From NCBI GenBank assembly GCA_963764525.1, contig CAVXTC010000003.1, positions 124,001 to 188,000 on the forward strand: a stretch of 64,000 nucleotides of DNA, given 5' to 3'. This DNA comes from DATDIC01 sp963764525. GTDB lineage: Bacteria > Pseudomonadota > Alphaproteobacteria > Acetobacterales > Acetobacteraceae. The first letter of the stretch is position 1. Each line of letters starts with the position of its first letter. This document shows positions 56,188-64,000 of the stretch, piece after piece. The notes under the pieces are model-generated. The model saw nothing but the letters and a program-made list of their open reading frames with translations. It did not search any database and was not told the origin of the DNA. A program made the translations under genes and the position numbers.

Positions 56188-57516
56188 TCAGGCGAGCCGC
56201 GCCGCCAACTGCGCGACCTTCTTCAGGTCCGCGACAAACGCGCGATACTCCCGGTGCCGCGCCTCTTCGTCCGGCACGCGCAGCAGAAACGACGGATGCA
56301 CCGTGACGAACGCGGTCTCTGTGTCGGAAAGGTGGATCGGCCGGCCGCGCTCGCGTCCGATGGTCACCGCCCGGCCCAGCACGGCGCGCGCGGCGGTGGC
56401 GCCGAGCAGCACCACCAGAGCCGGGGCCAGGCGGACCCGTTCCACGTCCAGCCAGAACCGGCAGGCCTGAATTTCCGGCGCCTCCGGGGTCTGGTGGATG
56501 CGGCGCTTGCCGCGGGGCGTGAACTTGAAGTGCTTGACGGCATTGGTGACGTAGGCGGAGCGGCGGTCGATGCCGGCCTCGGCCATCGCGCGGTCCAGCA
56601 TCAGGCCGGCGGGCCCGACGAAGGGACGGCCGATCACGTCCTCCTGGTCGCCGGGCTGCTCGCCGATGAACATGAGGCGGGCATGCGCCGGGCCTTCGCC
56701 GAAAACGGTCTGGGTTGCCGGCTCCCAGAGATGGCAGCGGCGGCAATCGGCGGCTTCATGGATGGCCGTCTGGATGCCGGGATCGGCGCCTTCCGGCATC
56801 ACCACCGCGCCGACCGGGGTGCGGTCCGGCGGCCAGGGGTCGTCGCCGAGCGGCTCGGCGGCGGGTATCGACGTGCCCGGGCGGGAGGCTTCGAGCAGCT
56901 CGGCGCCATAGGCGCGCCAGTAAGCGGCAAGGCCGGCATCGTCCGGCACCGCGGCGGGATCGGTGCCGGGGCCGAAGCGCAGGCCGGCCTCGTCCCAATG
57001 GGCGCTGCCGTCAGGGGTGATGATTGAGACTACAAGCCGGGGGAAACGTCGCGCCAGAAGCTGGGCGTTGGCTTCCAGCACGAAATGCGCCGGGGTGTAC
57101 CAGCCGAGATGGCGCTTGCCGCTCTCGACCGGCAGGTAGCGAAGTTGGGTGCGCATGCGGTGCTGCTCGGCACGCACGGCGAGTGCCAGGCCTTGCGCGC
57201 GGCGCAGGTCGGGGTCGGCGCGATCCTCCAGCACGCGTTCGCCGGCATGGGCGCGCCAGACCAGGCGATACAGCAGGTCGAAGCGGGTGGGATCGCGGGC
57301 CTGGATCGCCTGGGCGGCGAGGGCGACCAGGGTGCGGGAGATGGTGAAGGCGCCGGTTTCGTCCGCCGGTTTGGCGGACGGCTTCGCGGCGACGCGCCAG
57401 TGCACGTCCTCCGGCGGCACGCCGGCCAGCACGAGCGAACGGGTGGCGGCGCGCCAGCCGTCCCAGTCGGTTTCGCTGTGCAGCCCGATCCTGCGCATCG
57501 GTGGAGGGAACATCAT
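56188..57516 (-). CDS. udgX: UdgX-type uracil-DNA glycosylase with N-terminal DUF4130 domain
   Basis: A 442-residue DNA repair protein. Residues ~1-230 are DUF4130 (DPTRFDLLYRLVWRAHAGER, PVESGKRHLGWYTPAHFVLE). The C-terminal part is a family-4-like UDG: ADCRRCHLWEPATQTVFGEG (two of the 4Fe-4S cysteines), FIGEQPGDQEDVIGRPFVGP (active motif), and the UdgX insertion KRRIHQTP, whose His bonds covalently to the abasic site. VTVHPSFLLR is motif III. UdgX therefore both excises uracil and stays cross-linked. The radical-SAM partner gene that often adjoins it is not in the window. Intact. Confidence 0.93.
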   Translation of the reverse strand: MMFPPPMRRIGLHSETDWDGWRAATRSLVLAGVPPEDVHWRVAAKPSAKPADETGAFTISRTLVALAAQAIQARDPTRFDLLYRLVWRAHAGERVLEDRADPDLRRAQGLALAVRAEQHRMRTQLRYLPVESGKRHLGWYTPAHFVLEANAQLLARRFPRLVVSIITPDGSAHWDEAGLRFGPGTDPAAVPDDAGLAAYWRAYGAELLEASRPGTSIPAAEPLGDDPWPPDRTPVGAVVMPEGADPGIQTAIHEAADCRRCHLWEPATQTVFGEGPAHARLMFIGEQPGDQEDVIGRPFVGPAGLMLDRAMAEAGIDRRSAYVTNAVKHFKFTPRGKRRIHQTPEAPEIQACRFWLDVERVRLAPALVVLLGATAARAVLGRAVTIGRERGRPIHLSDTETAFVTVHPSFLLRVPDEEARHREYRAFVADLKKVAQLAARLA

Positions 57517-57802
57517 CGGGGCGCGGTTTCCAAGCGGGAGCCGCCGGGCGGGGCGCTGTAATCGGTCCGCCGGCCGACGACCGGCTGCTGGCGGAGGCGC
57601 ACGAGACGGCGGCCCGGATACTGGAGGGCGCGGTCATTCGGCCGTTCCGAGCGACGCTGAATGGATGTGACGCGGGATCGTGCTGATAGCGTTTGTCGTT
57701 CGGCATTTTGTGCCGGCGAGTGCTTCCGTTGCCGGGATTCCTTGAGTTTGCCTGGCCGGGGCAGTGATTATACCGTTTCGCCCCATCATCAGGAGGACAA
57801 GC

Positions 57803-59578
57803 ATGCCGGCACCGGAAGATTTCACCCGTATCGGCGCCGCCGGGGCCCCGGCGTTTTCGCGTGATGGCGCCACGCTGTTTCATCTGCGCGGGGCCGGACT
57901 GCCGCAGGTGTGGGCGATGGACCTCGGCGGCGGGGCGGCGCGGCAGCTCACGTTCCATGACGAGAAGGTGGCGTTCCTGCGCCGGTCCCCGGTCGATGAC
58001 CGGCTGATCTACGGCATCGATCGCGGCGGCGACGAACGCCAGCAGCTTCTGCTGATCGATCCGGCGCAGGAGAAGCCCGAGCCGATTGCCTTGACCGATA
58101 ATCCGGCGGTGATCCACGATTTCGGCGGCTGGTCGCCGGACGGGGCGCGCATCGCGTTCGCGGCGAACGCCCGCGATCAGGCGCATTTCGACGTGTTCGT
58201 GCAAGACATCGCCGGCGGCGAGCGGCGCTGCGTGTATCACGGCACTCACGGGGTGAGCGTCGCCGGCTGGCGGGCGGACGGTGCGCGACTGGCGGTGGTG
58301 GTCGATCGCGGTTACGGCGACATGTCGGTGCTGATGGTCGATCCGATGGGCGGGGAGGCGCGAGAGCTTCCGGGGGTCTTGCCGGCCAATTGGCAGAGCG
58401 TGCGCTGGTCGGGCGACGGGCGGACGCTGCTCGGGCTGACCGATCATGGCGGCGAGCATCCGAGGCTGTGCCGGCTGGACCCGGACAGCGGTGCGATCAC
58501 GGTGGAATATCAGGCGCTCAAGCGCGATGTGGAGGCCTGGGCGATTTCATCCGACATGACCCGGCTCGCTACGATCGAGAACGATCGCGGATGGGGCGTG
58601 CTGCGTGTGGGGCCGACGGATGGGGACCGGCCGGTGGTGGAGACGCCACGCGGGGTGTTGGCGGAGCCGACTTTCTCGGCCGATGGGGCGCGGCTGGCGT
58701 TTACCGCTTCATCGCCGACCGAGCCGGCGGGGCTCTGGGTATGGGATGCAGGCGGGTCGCGCCCGGTTTACGTTCCGGATATGGCGGATGCGGGGATTGA
58801 TCCGGCAAGTTTCGTTGGGTTCGAGCTGGTTGAGTGGGAGAGTTTCGACGGGCGACGCATCCCGGGCTGGCTGGCGCTGCCGCGTGGCGCCGGGCCGCAT
58901 CCGGCGATCGTCTGGGTGCATGGCGGGCCGGTGGGGCAGGCGCGGCCGAACTTCCGGCCGGATATGCAGATGCTGGTCGCGCAGGGCTTCGCGGTGCTGA
59001 TGCCGAATGTGCGCGGCAGTTCGGGGTATGGAAGGGCGGCGTGCGAGAGCGATGATCGCGAGAAGCGGCCAGATAGCGTCGCCGACCTGGCGGCCGGGGC
59101 GCGCTGGCTTGCCGCACATCCGGCAGTTGATGCGGACCACATCGGGGTCATGGGGCAGTCGTATGGCGGGTTCATGGTGCTGTCGGCGATCACCGAATAC
59201 CCGGAACTGTGGAAAGCGGCGGTCGATTATTACGGCATTGCCGATTTTATTACGCTGCTGGCCGGCACCGGCCCGTGGCGTCGCAGCCACCGCGCGGCGG
59301 AATATGGCGATCCCGAACGGGACGCGGCGCTGTTCGACCGCATCTCGCCGATCAGGCGCGTGGACCGCGTGGCGGCGCCGCTGCTGGTGCTGCACGGGAC
59401 GCGGGATCCGCGAGTGCCGATCGGCGAAAGCGAGCAGTTCGTTTCGGCGTTGCGGGAACGGCAGAAGCCAGTGGAGTACTTGGTGTTCGACTATGCCGGG
59501 CATGGTTTCGTCCGGCCCGAGGACCGCCGTCGCGCTTACGCCGCCGTCGCGGCGTTCTTCCGCAGGCATCTCGGATGA
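57803..59578 (+). CDS. S9-family serine peptidase (acylaminoacyl-peptidase/prolyl oligopeptidase type)
   Basis: A 591-residue cytosolic peptidase. The first ~340 residues form a WD-like propeller (FGGWSPDGARIAFAANARD, VSVAGWRADGARLAVVVD) that filters substrates. The C-terminal alpha/beta hydrolase has nucleophile GVMGQSYGGFMV, Asp in LVLHGTRDPRVPIGESEQF and His in DYAGHGFVRPEDR. GSSGYGRA sets the oxyanion side. AGGAGGAC precedes ATG 57803. Its stop overlaps the ggt start, so peptides from this enzyme and gamma-glutamyl peptides are handled by one operon. Confidence 0.93.
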   Translation: MPAPEDFTRIGAAGAPAFSRDGATLFHLRGAGLPQVWAMDLGGGAARQLTFHDEKVAFLRRSPVDDRLIYGIDRGGDERQQLLLIDPAQEKPEPIALTDNPAVIHDFGGWSPDGARIAFAANARDQAHFDVFVQDIAGGERRCVYHGTHGVSVAGWRADGARLAVVVDRGYGDMSVLMVDPMGGEARELPGVLPANWQSVRWSGDGRTLLGLTDHGGEHPRLCRLDPDSGAITVEYQALKRDVEAWAISSDMTRLATIENDRGWGVLRVGPTDGDRPVVETPRGVLAEPTFSADGARLAFTASSPTEPAGLWVWDAGGSRPVYVPDMADAGIDPASFVGFELVEWESFDGRRIPGWLALPRGAGPHPAIVWVHGGPVGQARPNFRPDMQMLVAQGFAVLMPNVRGSSGYGRAACESDDREKRPDSVADLAAGARWLAAHPAVDADHIGVMGQSYGGFMVLSAITEYPELWKAAVDYYGIADFITLLAGTGPWRRSHRAAEYGDPERDAALFDRISPIRRVDRVAAPLLVLHGTRDPRVPIGESEQFVSALRERQKPVEYLVFDYAGHGFVRPEDRRRAYAAVAAFFRRHLG

Positions 59579-61254
59579 GCCGGCGCGGCTTTGGCTGGGC
59601 GATGTTTTGTTTGTGGTTTGCCGCGTGCCCGGCTCATGCGAACAACGGTCCGGCGACGGCGCAACACCATATGGTCGCGACGGCCAATCCGCTGGCCACG
59701 CAGGCGGCGCTGAGCGTTTTGCGCGATGGCGGCTCGGCGGTCGATGCGGCGATCGCCGGACAGATGATGCTGGCGGTGACAGAGCCGCAATCGTCCGGTC
59801 CCGGTGGTGGATCGCTGCTGTTGGTATGGGACGCGAAAACCAGGAGCCTGGCGTTTTACGACGGGCTGGCGAGCGCGCCGGCGGCGATGCCGGAAGATTG
59901 GGCGCACGTGGCGGGTCCGCACACGCTGGAGCGGACGGGCCTTGTTGTGGGGGTGCCCGGCACGCTGCGGGTGCTTGCGCTGGTGCACGCACGTGCGGGG
60001 CGGCTGCCGTGGGAGCGGCTGTTCCGCGATGCGATTGCCACCGCAGAGGACGGCTTCGCAATGCCGCCGTACCTGCACTCGATCCTGGAGGCGCGATCGG
60101 TGCTGGCGCACAAGCCGGGCTTCGCGGCGTATTTCGATGCGGCCGGGGCGCCGCTTCCGGTCGGAACGACTTTGCGCAACCCGGCGCTTGCCGCGACGCT
60201 GCGGCAGATCGCCACGCAAGGGGCTGAGGCGTTCTATACCGGCGCGATTGCGCGGGATGTTGTCGCGGCGACCGCTTCCGGAGCGTATCCGGGGGTGATG
60301 ACGGCGAATGATCTCGCGGCCTATCAGCCGCGCCGGCGCGATCCGGTGTGCATTGCCGCGTTCGACCGGCGAATTTGCAGCGCGGCTCCGCCAGTTTCGG
60401 GCGGCGTGGCAGTGCTGCAGCAGGTCGCGCTGCTCGATCGGCTGCACATCGGGCAGTTCAGGTCGGGCAGCGTGGAAGCCGCGCATCTGTTCATCGAGGC
60501 GGCGCGGCTGTCGGAGGCGGATCGGCGCAGCTTCCTTGGCGATCCGGATTATGTGCTGGTGCCGACACGGGGATTGCTCGACCCGTTCTATCTCGATCAG
60601 CGGGCGGCCATGGTCAACCCCGATCGGGCGATGACGCAGGTCTGGCCGGGCAGCCCTCCGGTCCGGCACGTAAGCCTGCCGGCTTCGGACCCTGTCGCGA
60701 TGCCGGCGACCACGGATCTGGCCATCGTCGATGATGCGGGCGATGCGGTTTCGTTCACTACGACTATAAACGAGAATTTCGGGTCCGACATCGTGGCTGA
60801 TGGCGTGGTGCTGAACGACGCGATGACCAATTTCGCCGAGCAGCCGGTGGTCAACGGCGTGCGTGTGGCGAATGCGGCGGCACCTGGCAAGCGGCCTATC
60901 ACGACGATGGCGCCAACCATCGTGTTCAGCCGGGATGGCTCGCCGGAGCTGATCGTCGGCGCCGGGGGCGGGGCGCGGATTATCGATTCCGTGGCGGAAA
61001 CCATTGTTGGCGTTCTGGCATGGCACCAGGACGTGCGTACGGCGATCGAGCAGCCGCGGATCGGCGCTCAGAACCGGGCCGAGGAGCTGGAGCGCGGCAC
61101 GACGGCGGCCGATCTGGCGGATGGGCTGCGGGCGATGGGGCATGCGCCGAAGGTTGTGCAAATGAACGCGGCGGTGCAGGCGATTGCCGTCACGCCGAAT
61201 GGTCTGGAGGGCTGGGCGGATCCGCGACGGGACGGGGTGGCGCTGGGGGATTAA
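59575..61254 (+). CDS. ggt: Gamma-glutamyltransferase
   Basis: A 559-residue periplasmic Ntn hydrolase that cleaves glutathione and other gamma-glutamyl compounds. Signal peptide MSRRGFGWAMFCLWFAACPA. The large subunit has VATANPLATQAALSVLRDGG and SAVDAAIAGQMMLAVTEPQS. The autoprocessing site and nucleophile Thr are in PATTDLAIVDDAGDAVSFTT, followed by NENFGSDIVADGVVLNDAMT and GKRPITTMAPTIVFSRDG. The GSDI variant replaces the more usual GSG. ATG overlaps the S9 peptidase stop (ATGA). Confidence 0.93.
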   Translation: MSRRGFGWAMFCLWFAACPAHANNGPATAQHHMVATANPLATQAALSVLRDGGSAVDAAIAGQMMLAVTEPQSSGPGGGSLLLVWDAKTRSLAFYDGLASAPAAMPEDWAHVAGPHTLERTGLVVGVPGTLRVLALVHARAGRLPWERLFRDAIATAEDGFAMPPYLHSILEARSVLAHKPGFAAYFDAAGAPLPVGTTLRNPALAATLRQIATQGAEAFYTGAIARDVVAATASGAYPGVMTANDLAAYQPRRRDPVCIAAFDRRICSAAPPVSGGVAVLQQVALLDRLHIGQFRSGSVEAAHLFIEAARLSEADRRSFLGDPDYVLVPTRGLLDPFYLDQRAAMVNPDRAMTQVWPGSPPVRHVSLPASDPVAMPATTDLAIVDDAGDAVSFTTTINENFGSDIVADGVVLNDAMTNFAEQPVVNGVRVANAAAPGKRPITTMAPTIVFSRDGSPELIVGAGGGARIIDSVAETIVGVLAWHQDVRTAIEQPRIGAQNRAEELERGTTAADLADGLRAMGHAPKVVQMNAAVQAIAVTPNGLEGWADPRRDGVALGD

Positions 61255-61268
61255 CTCGCGGCGAGTCG

Positions 61269-62122
61269 TTACCCGGGGTAATCCAGGCCGATGTCCAGCA
61301 CGGTTGCGCTGTGGGTCAGCCATCCGATCGAGATCAGGTCAACGCCCGTCGCGGCAACCGCCGGCGCGGTGGCGGGGGTGATGCGGCCGGAAGCTTCGGT
61401 GATTGCGCGTCCATCGACCATGCTGACCGCTTCGCGCAGCAGCTCCGGCGCCATGTTATCGAGCAGCACCGCATCAACGCCGAGCGCCAGCGCTTCATCG
61501 AGTTGCGCCAGGGTATCGACCTCCAGCTCGATCTTCACCAGATGGCCGACTCCGGCGCGCGCGCGCTCAACCGCTGCGCGGATCCCGCCGGCGATCGCCA
61601 CGTGGTTGTCCTTGATCAGCACAGCATCGTCCAGCCCGAAACGATGGTTGCTGCCGCCACCAACACGCACTGCGTATTTCTGTGCCGCGCGCAGGCCGGG
61701 CATGGTCTTGCGCGTGCAGCAGATTTGCGCCTTTTGACCGTGGATCGCCCGGACGACCGATGCGGTCGCTGAGGCGATGCCGCTGAGGTGACACAGGAAG
61801 TTCAGCGCGGTGCGCTCGGCGGTCAGGATGCCGCGGGCCGGTCCGTCGATGGTCGCGATGGTATCGCCGGGACTCAGGTGGTTTCTGTCGGGACGGTGCA
61901 CGTCGATGCTGATCGCCGGATCTATCAGACGGAACGCTGTCAGCGCGTAGTCCAGGCCGGCGACCACGCCCGGCTGTCTGGCGCGCAGCATGACACTGTG
62001 CGGGCGTCGGCTGGGACGATGGCGTCGGTGGTGATGTCGCCGGCGCGGCCGAGGTCTTCCAGCAGCGCGGCGCGGACCACCGGTTCGATCATGATCGCGG
62101 GCAGGCTGGGGATGGATGTCAT
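61269..62122 (-). CDS. nadC: Nicotinate-nucleotide pyrophosphorylase (carboxylating) NadC (one frameshift)
   Basis: A ~284-residue enzyme joining quinolinate and PRPP to form nicotinate mononucleotide. The N-terminal 36 residues (PVVRAALLEDLGRAGDITTD) are in one frame. After a missing base near 61993, the next reads RARQPGVVAGLDYAL, GPARGILTAERTALNFLCHL, CTRKTMPGLRAAQKYAVRVG and HRFGLDDAVLIKDNH, all diagnostic. IELEVDTLAQLDEAL and LLDNM are also present. It starts 4 bases after nadA. Convergent with ggt. nadB, usually between nadA and nadC, is not here. Confidence 0.94.
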
Positions 62123-62126
62123 CGCG

Positions 62127-63095
62127 TCAGACCGCCAGCATGCGTTCGACGGCGCGACGCGCGCGTACTGCCACGGTGGGGTCGATGGTTACCTCTTCCC
62201 GCATGTTTTCCAGGGCGGCGCGGATCTTCGGCAGGGTGATCCGTTTCATGTGCGGGCAGAGGTTGCAGGGGCGGATGAATTCCACATCCGGGTGCTGCAC
62301 GGAGACGTTGTCGCTCATGGAGCACTCGGTCATCAGCACGACGCGGGTTGGCTTGTGGCGGCCGACATAGGCGGCCATGTCGGCGGTGGATCCGGCGTAG
62401 TCGGCCTCGGCGATCACCTCCGGCGGGCATTCGGGATGGGCCAGCACGACCACGCCTGGATGGTCGTCGCGCAGCGAGCGGATTTCGGCGGCGGTGAAGC
62501 GCTCGTGCACCTCGCAATGGCCGGCCCAGGCGATCACTTCCACGTCGGTCTGTGCGGCGACGTTCTGCGCCAGGTACTCGTCGGGCAGCATGATCACGCG
62601 CGGCACGCCGAGCGATTCGATGACCTTGCGGGCGTTGGCCGAGGTGCAGCAGATATCCGCCTCAGCCTTCACCGCGACGGTCGTGTTGACATAGGCGACG
62701 ACGGGCGCACCCGGATAGCGGTCGCGCATCAGCCGGACATCGGCCGCGGTGATCGATGCGGCGAGCGAGCAGCCGGCGCGGCTATCCGGGATCAGCACGG
62801 TCTTGTCCGGATTGAGCAGCTTGGCCGTCTCCGCCATGAAATGCACGCCGGCGAGGACGATGACGGCGGCATCGACTTTCATGGCCTCGCGCGCCAGGGC
62901 CAGGCTGTCGCCGGTGATGTCGGCGACGCAGTGGAAGATCTCCGGCGTCTGGTAGTTGTGCGCCAGGATCACCGCGTTGCGCTGGCGCTTGAGCTTCAGG
63001 ATGGCGTCGATGTCATCGGCGAAGACGGGCCATTCGATCGGCGGGATGACGCGGCTGACGCGGGCATAGAGCGGATTGGCCAGTGTTGCGGACAT
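62127..63095 (-). CDS. nadA: Quinolinate synthase NadA
   Basis: A 322-residue 4Fe-4S enzyme condensing iminoaspartate with dihydroxyacetone phosphate to quinolinate. Cluster cysteines are in DICCTSANA, the WAGHCEVHERF stretch and RPCNLCPHMKR. AVILAHNYQTPEIFHCVADI and GDSLALAREA are the substrate site. GVHFMAETAKLLNPDKTVLI and PDEYLAQNV follow. ATG 63095 has AAGGTG upstream. The leader contains two copies of an inverted repeat expected to be NadQ operators. First gene of nadA-nadC. Confidence 0.96.
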   Translation of the reverse strand: MSATLANPLYARVSRVIPPIEWPVFADDIDAILKLKRQRNAVILAHNYQTPEIFHCVADITGDSLALAREAMKVDAAVIVLAGVHFMAETAKLLNPDKTVLIPDSRAGCSLAASITAADVRLMRDRYPGAPVVAYVNTTVAVKAEADICCTSANARKVIESLGVPRVIMLPDEYLAQNVAAQTDVEVIAWAGHCEVHERFTAAEIRSLRDDHPGVVVLAHPECPPEVIAEADYAGSTADMAAYVGRHKPTRVVLMTECSMSDNVSVQHPDVEFIRPCNLCPHMKRITLPKIRAALENMREEVTIDPTVAVRARRAVERMLAV

Positions 63096-63106
63096 GGTTC
63101 ACCTTT

Positions 63107-63123
63107 ATGCTCCGGGAGAGCAT
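63107..63123. promoter_or_regulatory. NadQ operator candidate 1 (promoter-distal)
   Basis: ATGCTC-CGGGA-GAGCAT, a perfect 6+6 inverted repeat with 5-base centre, just upstream of the nadA ribosome site. Shares pattern ATGCTM-N5-GAGYAT with candidate 2. Confidence 0.6.
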
Positions 63124-63163
63124 TTCTGGGGGCGAGAAAAGCGGCCGATGCCGGCCGTGGGTT

Positions 63164-63180
63164 ATGCTATGGATGAGTAT
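63164..63180. promoter_or_regulatory. NadQ operator candidate 2 (over the nadA promoter)
   Basis: ATGCTA-TGGAT-GAGTAT, the same arrangement as candidate 1 with two changed positions and flanking TT/AA that extends the symmetry. Centres are 57 bases apart. It covers the expected -10 region. Confidence 0.55.
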
Positions 63181-63188
63181 AAGGCGGT

Positions 63189-63194
63189 TGTCAA
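63189..63194 (-). promoter_or_regulatory. Predicted -35 box of nadA
   Basis: Minus-strand TTGACA, a perfect -35. A 17-base spacer puts the -10 at CATAGC (63171-63166), inside operator candidate 2; that -10 is weak (three of six matches). Confidence 0.4.
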
Positions 63195-63234
63195 GGGGTG
63201 GGATGCGTGAGGCGCGGGACCGTCTGTGTGACGC

Positions 63235-64000
63235 TTAGCCCACGCGGGCCAGCGGCAGCTTGGTGCCGGTGGCGGCGCGCTCGGCCAGCACCTCGCGACG
63301 GAAGCGGAACAGCTTGGCGGGGCGGCCGCCGGTTTCGCGCGCCTCGGCGCCGGTTTCTTCCACCAGCGCCTGTTGTTCGACCAGACGGCGGAAATTCTGT
63401 TTGTGCAGCAGCCGCCCGGCCAGTGCTTCGACAGCCCGTTGCAGTTGCAACAGGGTGAATTCCGGCGGCATCAGCTCGAACACCACCGGGCGGTACTTGA
63501 TCTTGGTGCGCAGCCGGGCGATGCCGGTGGCCAGGATGCGGCGGTGGTCGTGCATCATCGGGGCGCCGGGAACTGGCGGCTGGCCGGTGCCTGCCTCCGG
63601 CACCAGCCCAGCCTCCCACAGCAGTTCGTAGCGCTGCAGCACCAGTTCGTCGTTCCATCCAATACCATCATGGCCGAAGCTGACGCCGGCCCGCAGCCGC
63701 CGCGCCCGCCGCGTGGCCGCATCGCCCTGCCGCGCCCATTCGGCAAGCCGGGGCGCGATGGTCCGGCGCACCATCGCCTGGCCACCGGCCCGCCAGTCCT
63801 CCCACGGGAAGAACCGGTACCAGTCCTGCCAGCCGACGCCCGGTTCGTCCGCCGCCCCCGCCTCGCGCGTCAGCCCGAGATAGCTGATCGAAATGTGCCG
63901 GTCGCCCAGCGCCGCGCGGTCGCGATCGGCAAAGGTGTAGAGCTGTTCAACGTAACCGAGCGGATGGCGGGTCTGCCGCTCCACCCAGGTCCGCAGGCCC
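63235..64000 (-). CDS. nadQ: NadQ-type NAD biosynthesis regulator (COG4111, Nudix-like plus HTH), 5'-truncated by window end
   Basis: At least 255 residues; the frame is open to the window edge (LRTWVERQTRHPLGYVEQLY), so the true start lies outside. DRHISISYLGLTREA, GWQDWYRFFPWEDWR and FGHDGIGWNDELVLQRYELL belong to the Nudix-like sensor domain, which lacks a clear catalytic Nudix box. The C-terminal HTH is FTLLQLQRAVEALAGRLLHK with QNFRRLVEQQALVEETG. COG4111 proteins were named NadQ and predicted from comparative genomics to repress nadABC in alphaproteobacteria. It reads the same way as nadA/nadC, whose leader holds the repeated inverted repeat. Confidence 0.85.
   Translation of the reverse strand, partial: GLRTWVERQTRHPLGYVEQLYTFADRDRAALGDRHISISYLGLTREAGAADEPGVGWQDWYRFFPWEDWRAGGQAMVRRTIAPRLAEWARQGDAATRRARRLRAGVSFGHDGIGWNDELVLQRYELLWEAGLVPEAGTGQPPVPGAPMMHDHRRILATGIARLRTKIKYRPVVFELMPPEFTLLQLQRAVEALAGRLLHKQNFRRLVEQQALVEETGAEARETGGRPAKLFRFRREVLAERAATGTKLPLARVG

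Noticed and set aside
57517..57802. A small gene between udgX and the S9 peptidase
   Set aside because: A frame reading LLAEAHETAARILEGAVIRP looks coding-like but is short, lacks a ribosome site and matches no family I know.
59536..61323. A 595-codon minus-strand ORF opposite ggt
   Set aside because: Arg-rich with no recognisable domain; the plus strand is a complete gamma-glutamyltransferase.

Overview
The window is chromosomal DNA from a GC-rich alphaproteobacterium, most likely a Rhodospirillales/Acetobacteraceae-type organism. This rests on the high-GC codon use, a short alphaproteobacterial-type ribosomal protein L28, a NadQ-type NAD regulator beside nadA/nadC, a DUF29 protein, a redox-type adenylate cyclase next to a Crp/Fnr regulator, and the rsmB-rpe-heparinase gene order. 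Species cannot be named by eye.

Layout. 0-3.4 kb: end of a peptide-type binding protein, a badly disrupted aldo/keto reductase, a D-amino-acid dehydrogenase-like flavoprotein and a small coiled-coil protein. 3.5-8.0 kb: dihydropyrimidinase with a coupled small gene, then an MBOAT O-acyltransferase with an SGNH-like partner. 8.1-18.3 kb: FMN-binding protein, CobW GTPase, acyl-CoA dehydrogenase followed by two peptide-transporter ATPases, and a complete five-gene peptide ABC operon on the opposite strand. 18.4-25.7 kb: TetR regulator with two visible operators, SDR, PanE-like reductase, EipB-MarC, redox adenylate cyclase plus Crp/Fnr, DUF29. 25.9-26.6 kb: a decayed HigA antitoxin and tRNA-Ser(UGA). 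26.6-31.5 kb: a peptide ABC operon with no ATPases and a class III aminotransferase. 31.7-36.0 kb: five tightly packed genes of tetrahydromethanopterin (H4MPT) cofactor synthesis. 36-42.3 kb: L28, an Atm1-type exporter, Nudix, CaiB/BaiF CoA-transferase, MFS pump. 42.5-47.9 kb: a lower-GC accessory stretch with a five-blade tachylectin-like protein, a truncated beta-propeller remnant, a PQQ alcohol dehydrogenase and its cytochrome c. 48-56 kb: SMP-30 lactonase, rsmB-rpe-heparinase operon, glycosyltransferase, ArsR-DUF899, Maf. 56.2-64 kb: UdgX glycosylase, S9 peptidase-Ggt pair, nadC and nadA, and nadQ.

How the genes fit together. The H4MPT genes and the PQQ dehydrogenase/cytochrome pair would suit oxidation of alcohols and C1 compounds such as formaldehyde, although no other C1 enzyme is in the window. 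The orphan ATPase pair at 11-13 kb and the ATPase-less permease set at 26.6-30 kb could complement each other. The nadA upstream region carries two copies of one inverted repeat, as expected for NadQ control. S9 peptidase plus Ggt and several peptide importers point to peptide scavenging.

A major caveat: about 37 single-base indels break about 22 genes, including housekeeping ones such as rsmB and nadC. Many lie in G or C runs. The simplest explanation is uncorrected sequencing error, so frameshifted genes are given their full restored extent and the break is noted in each entry.
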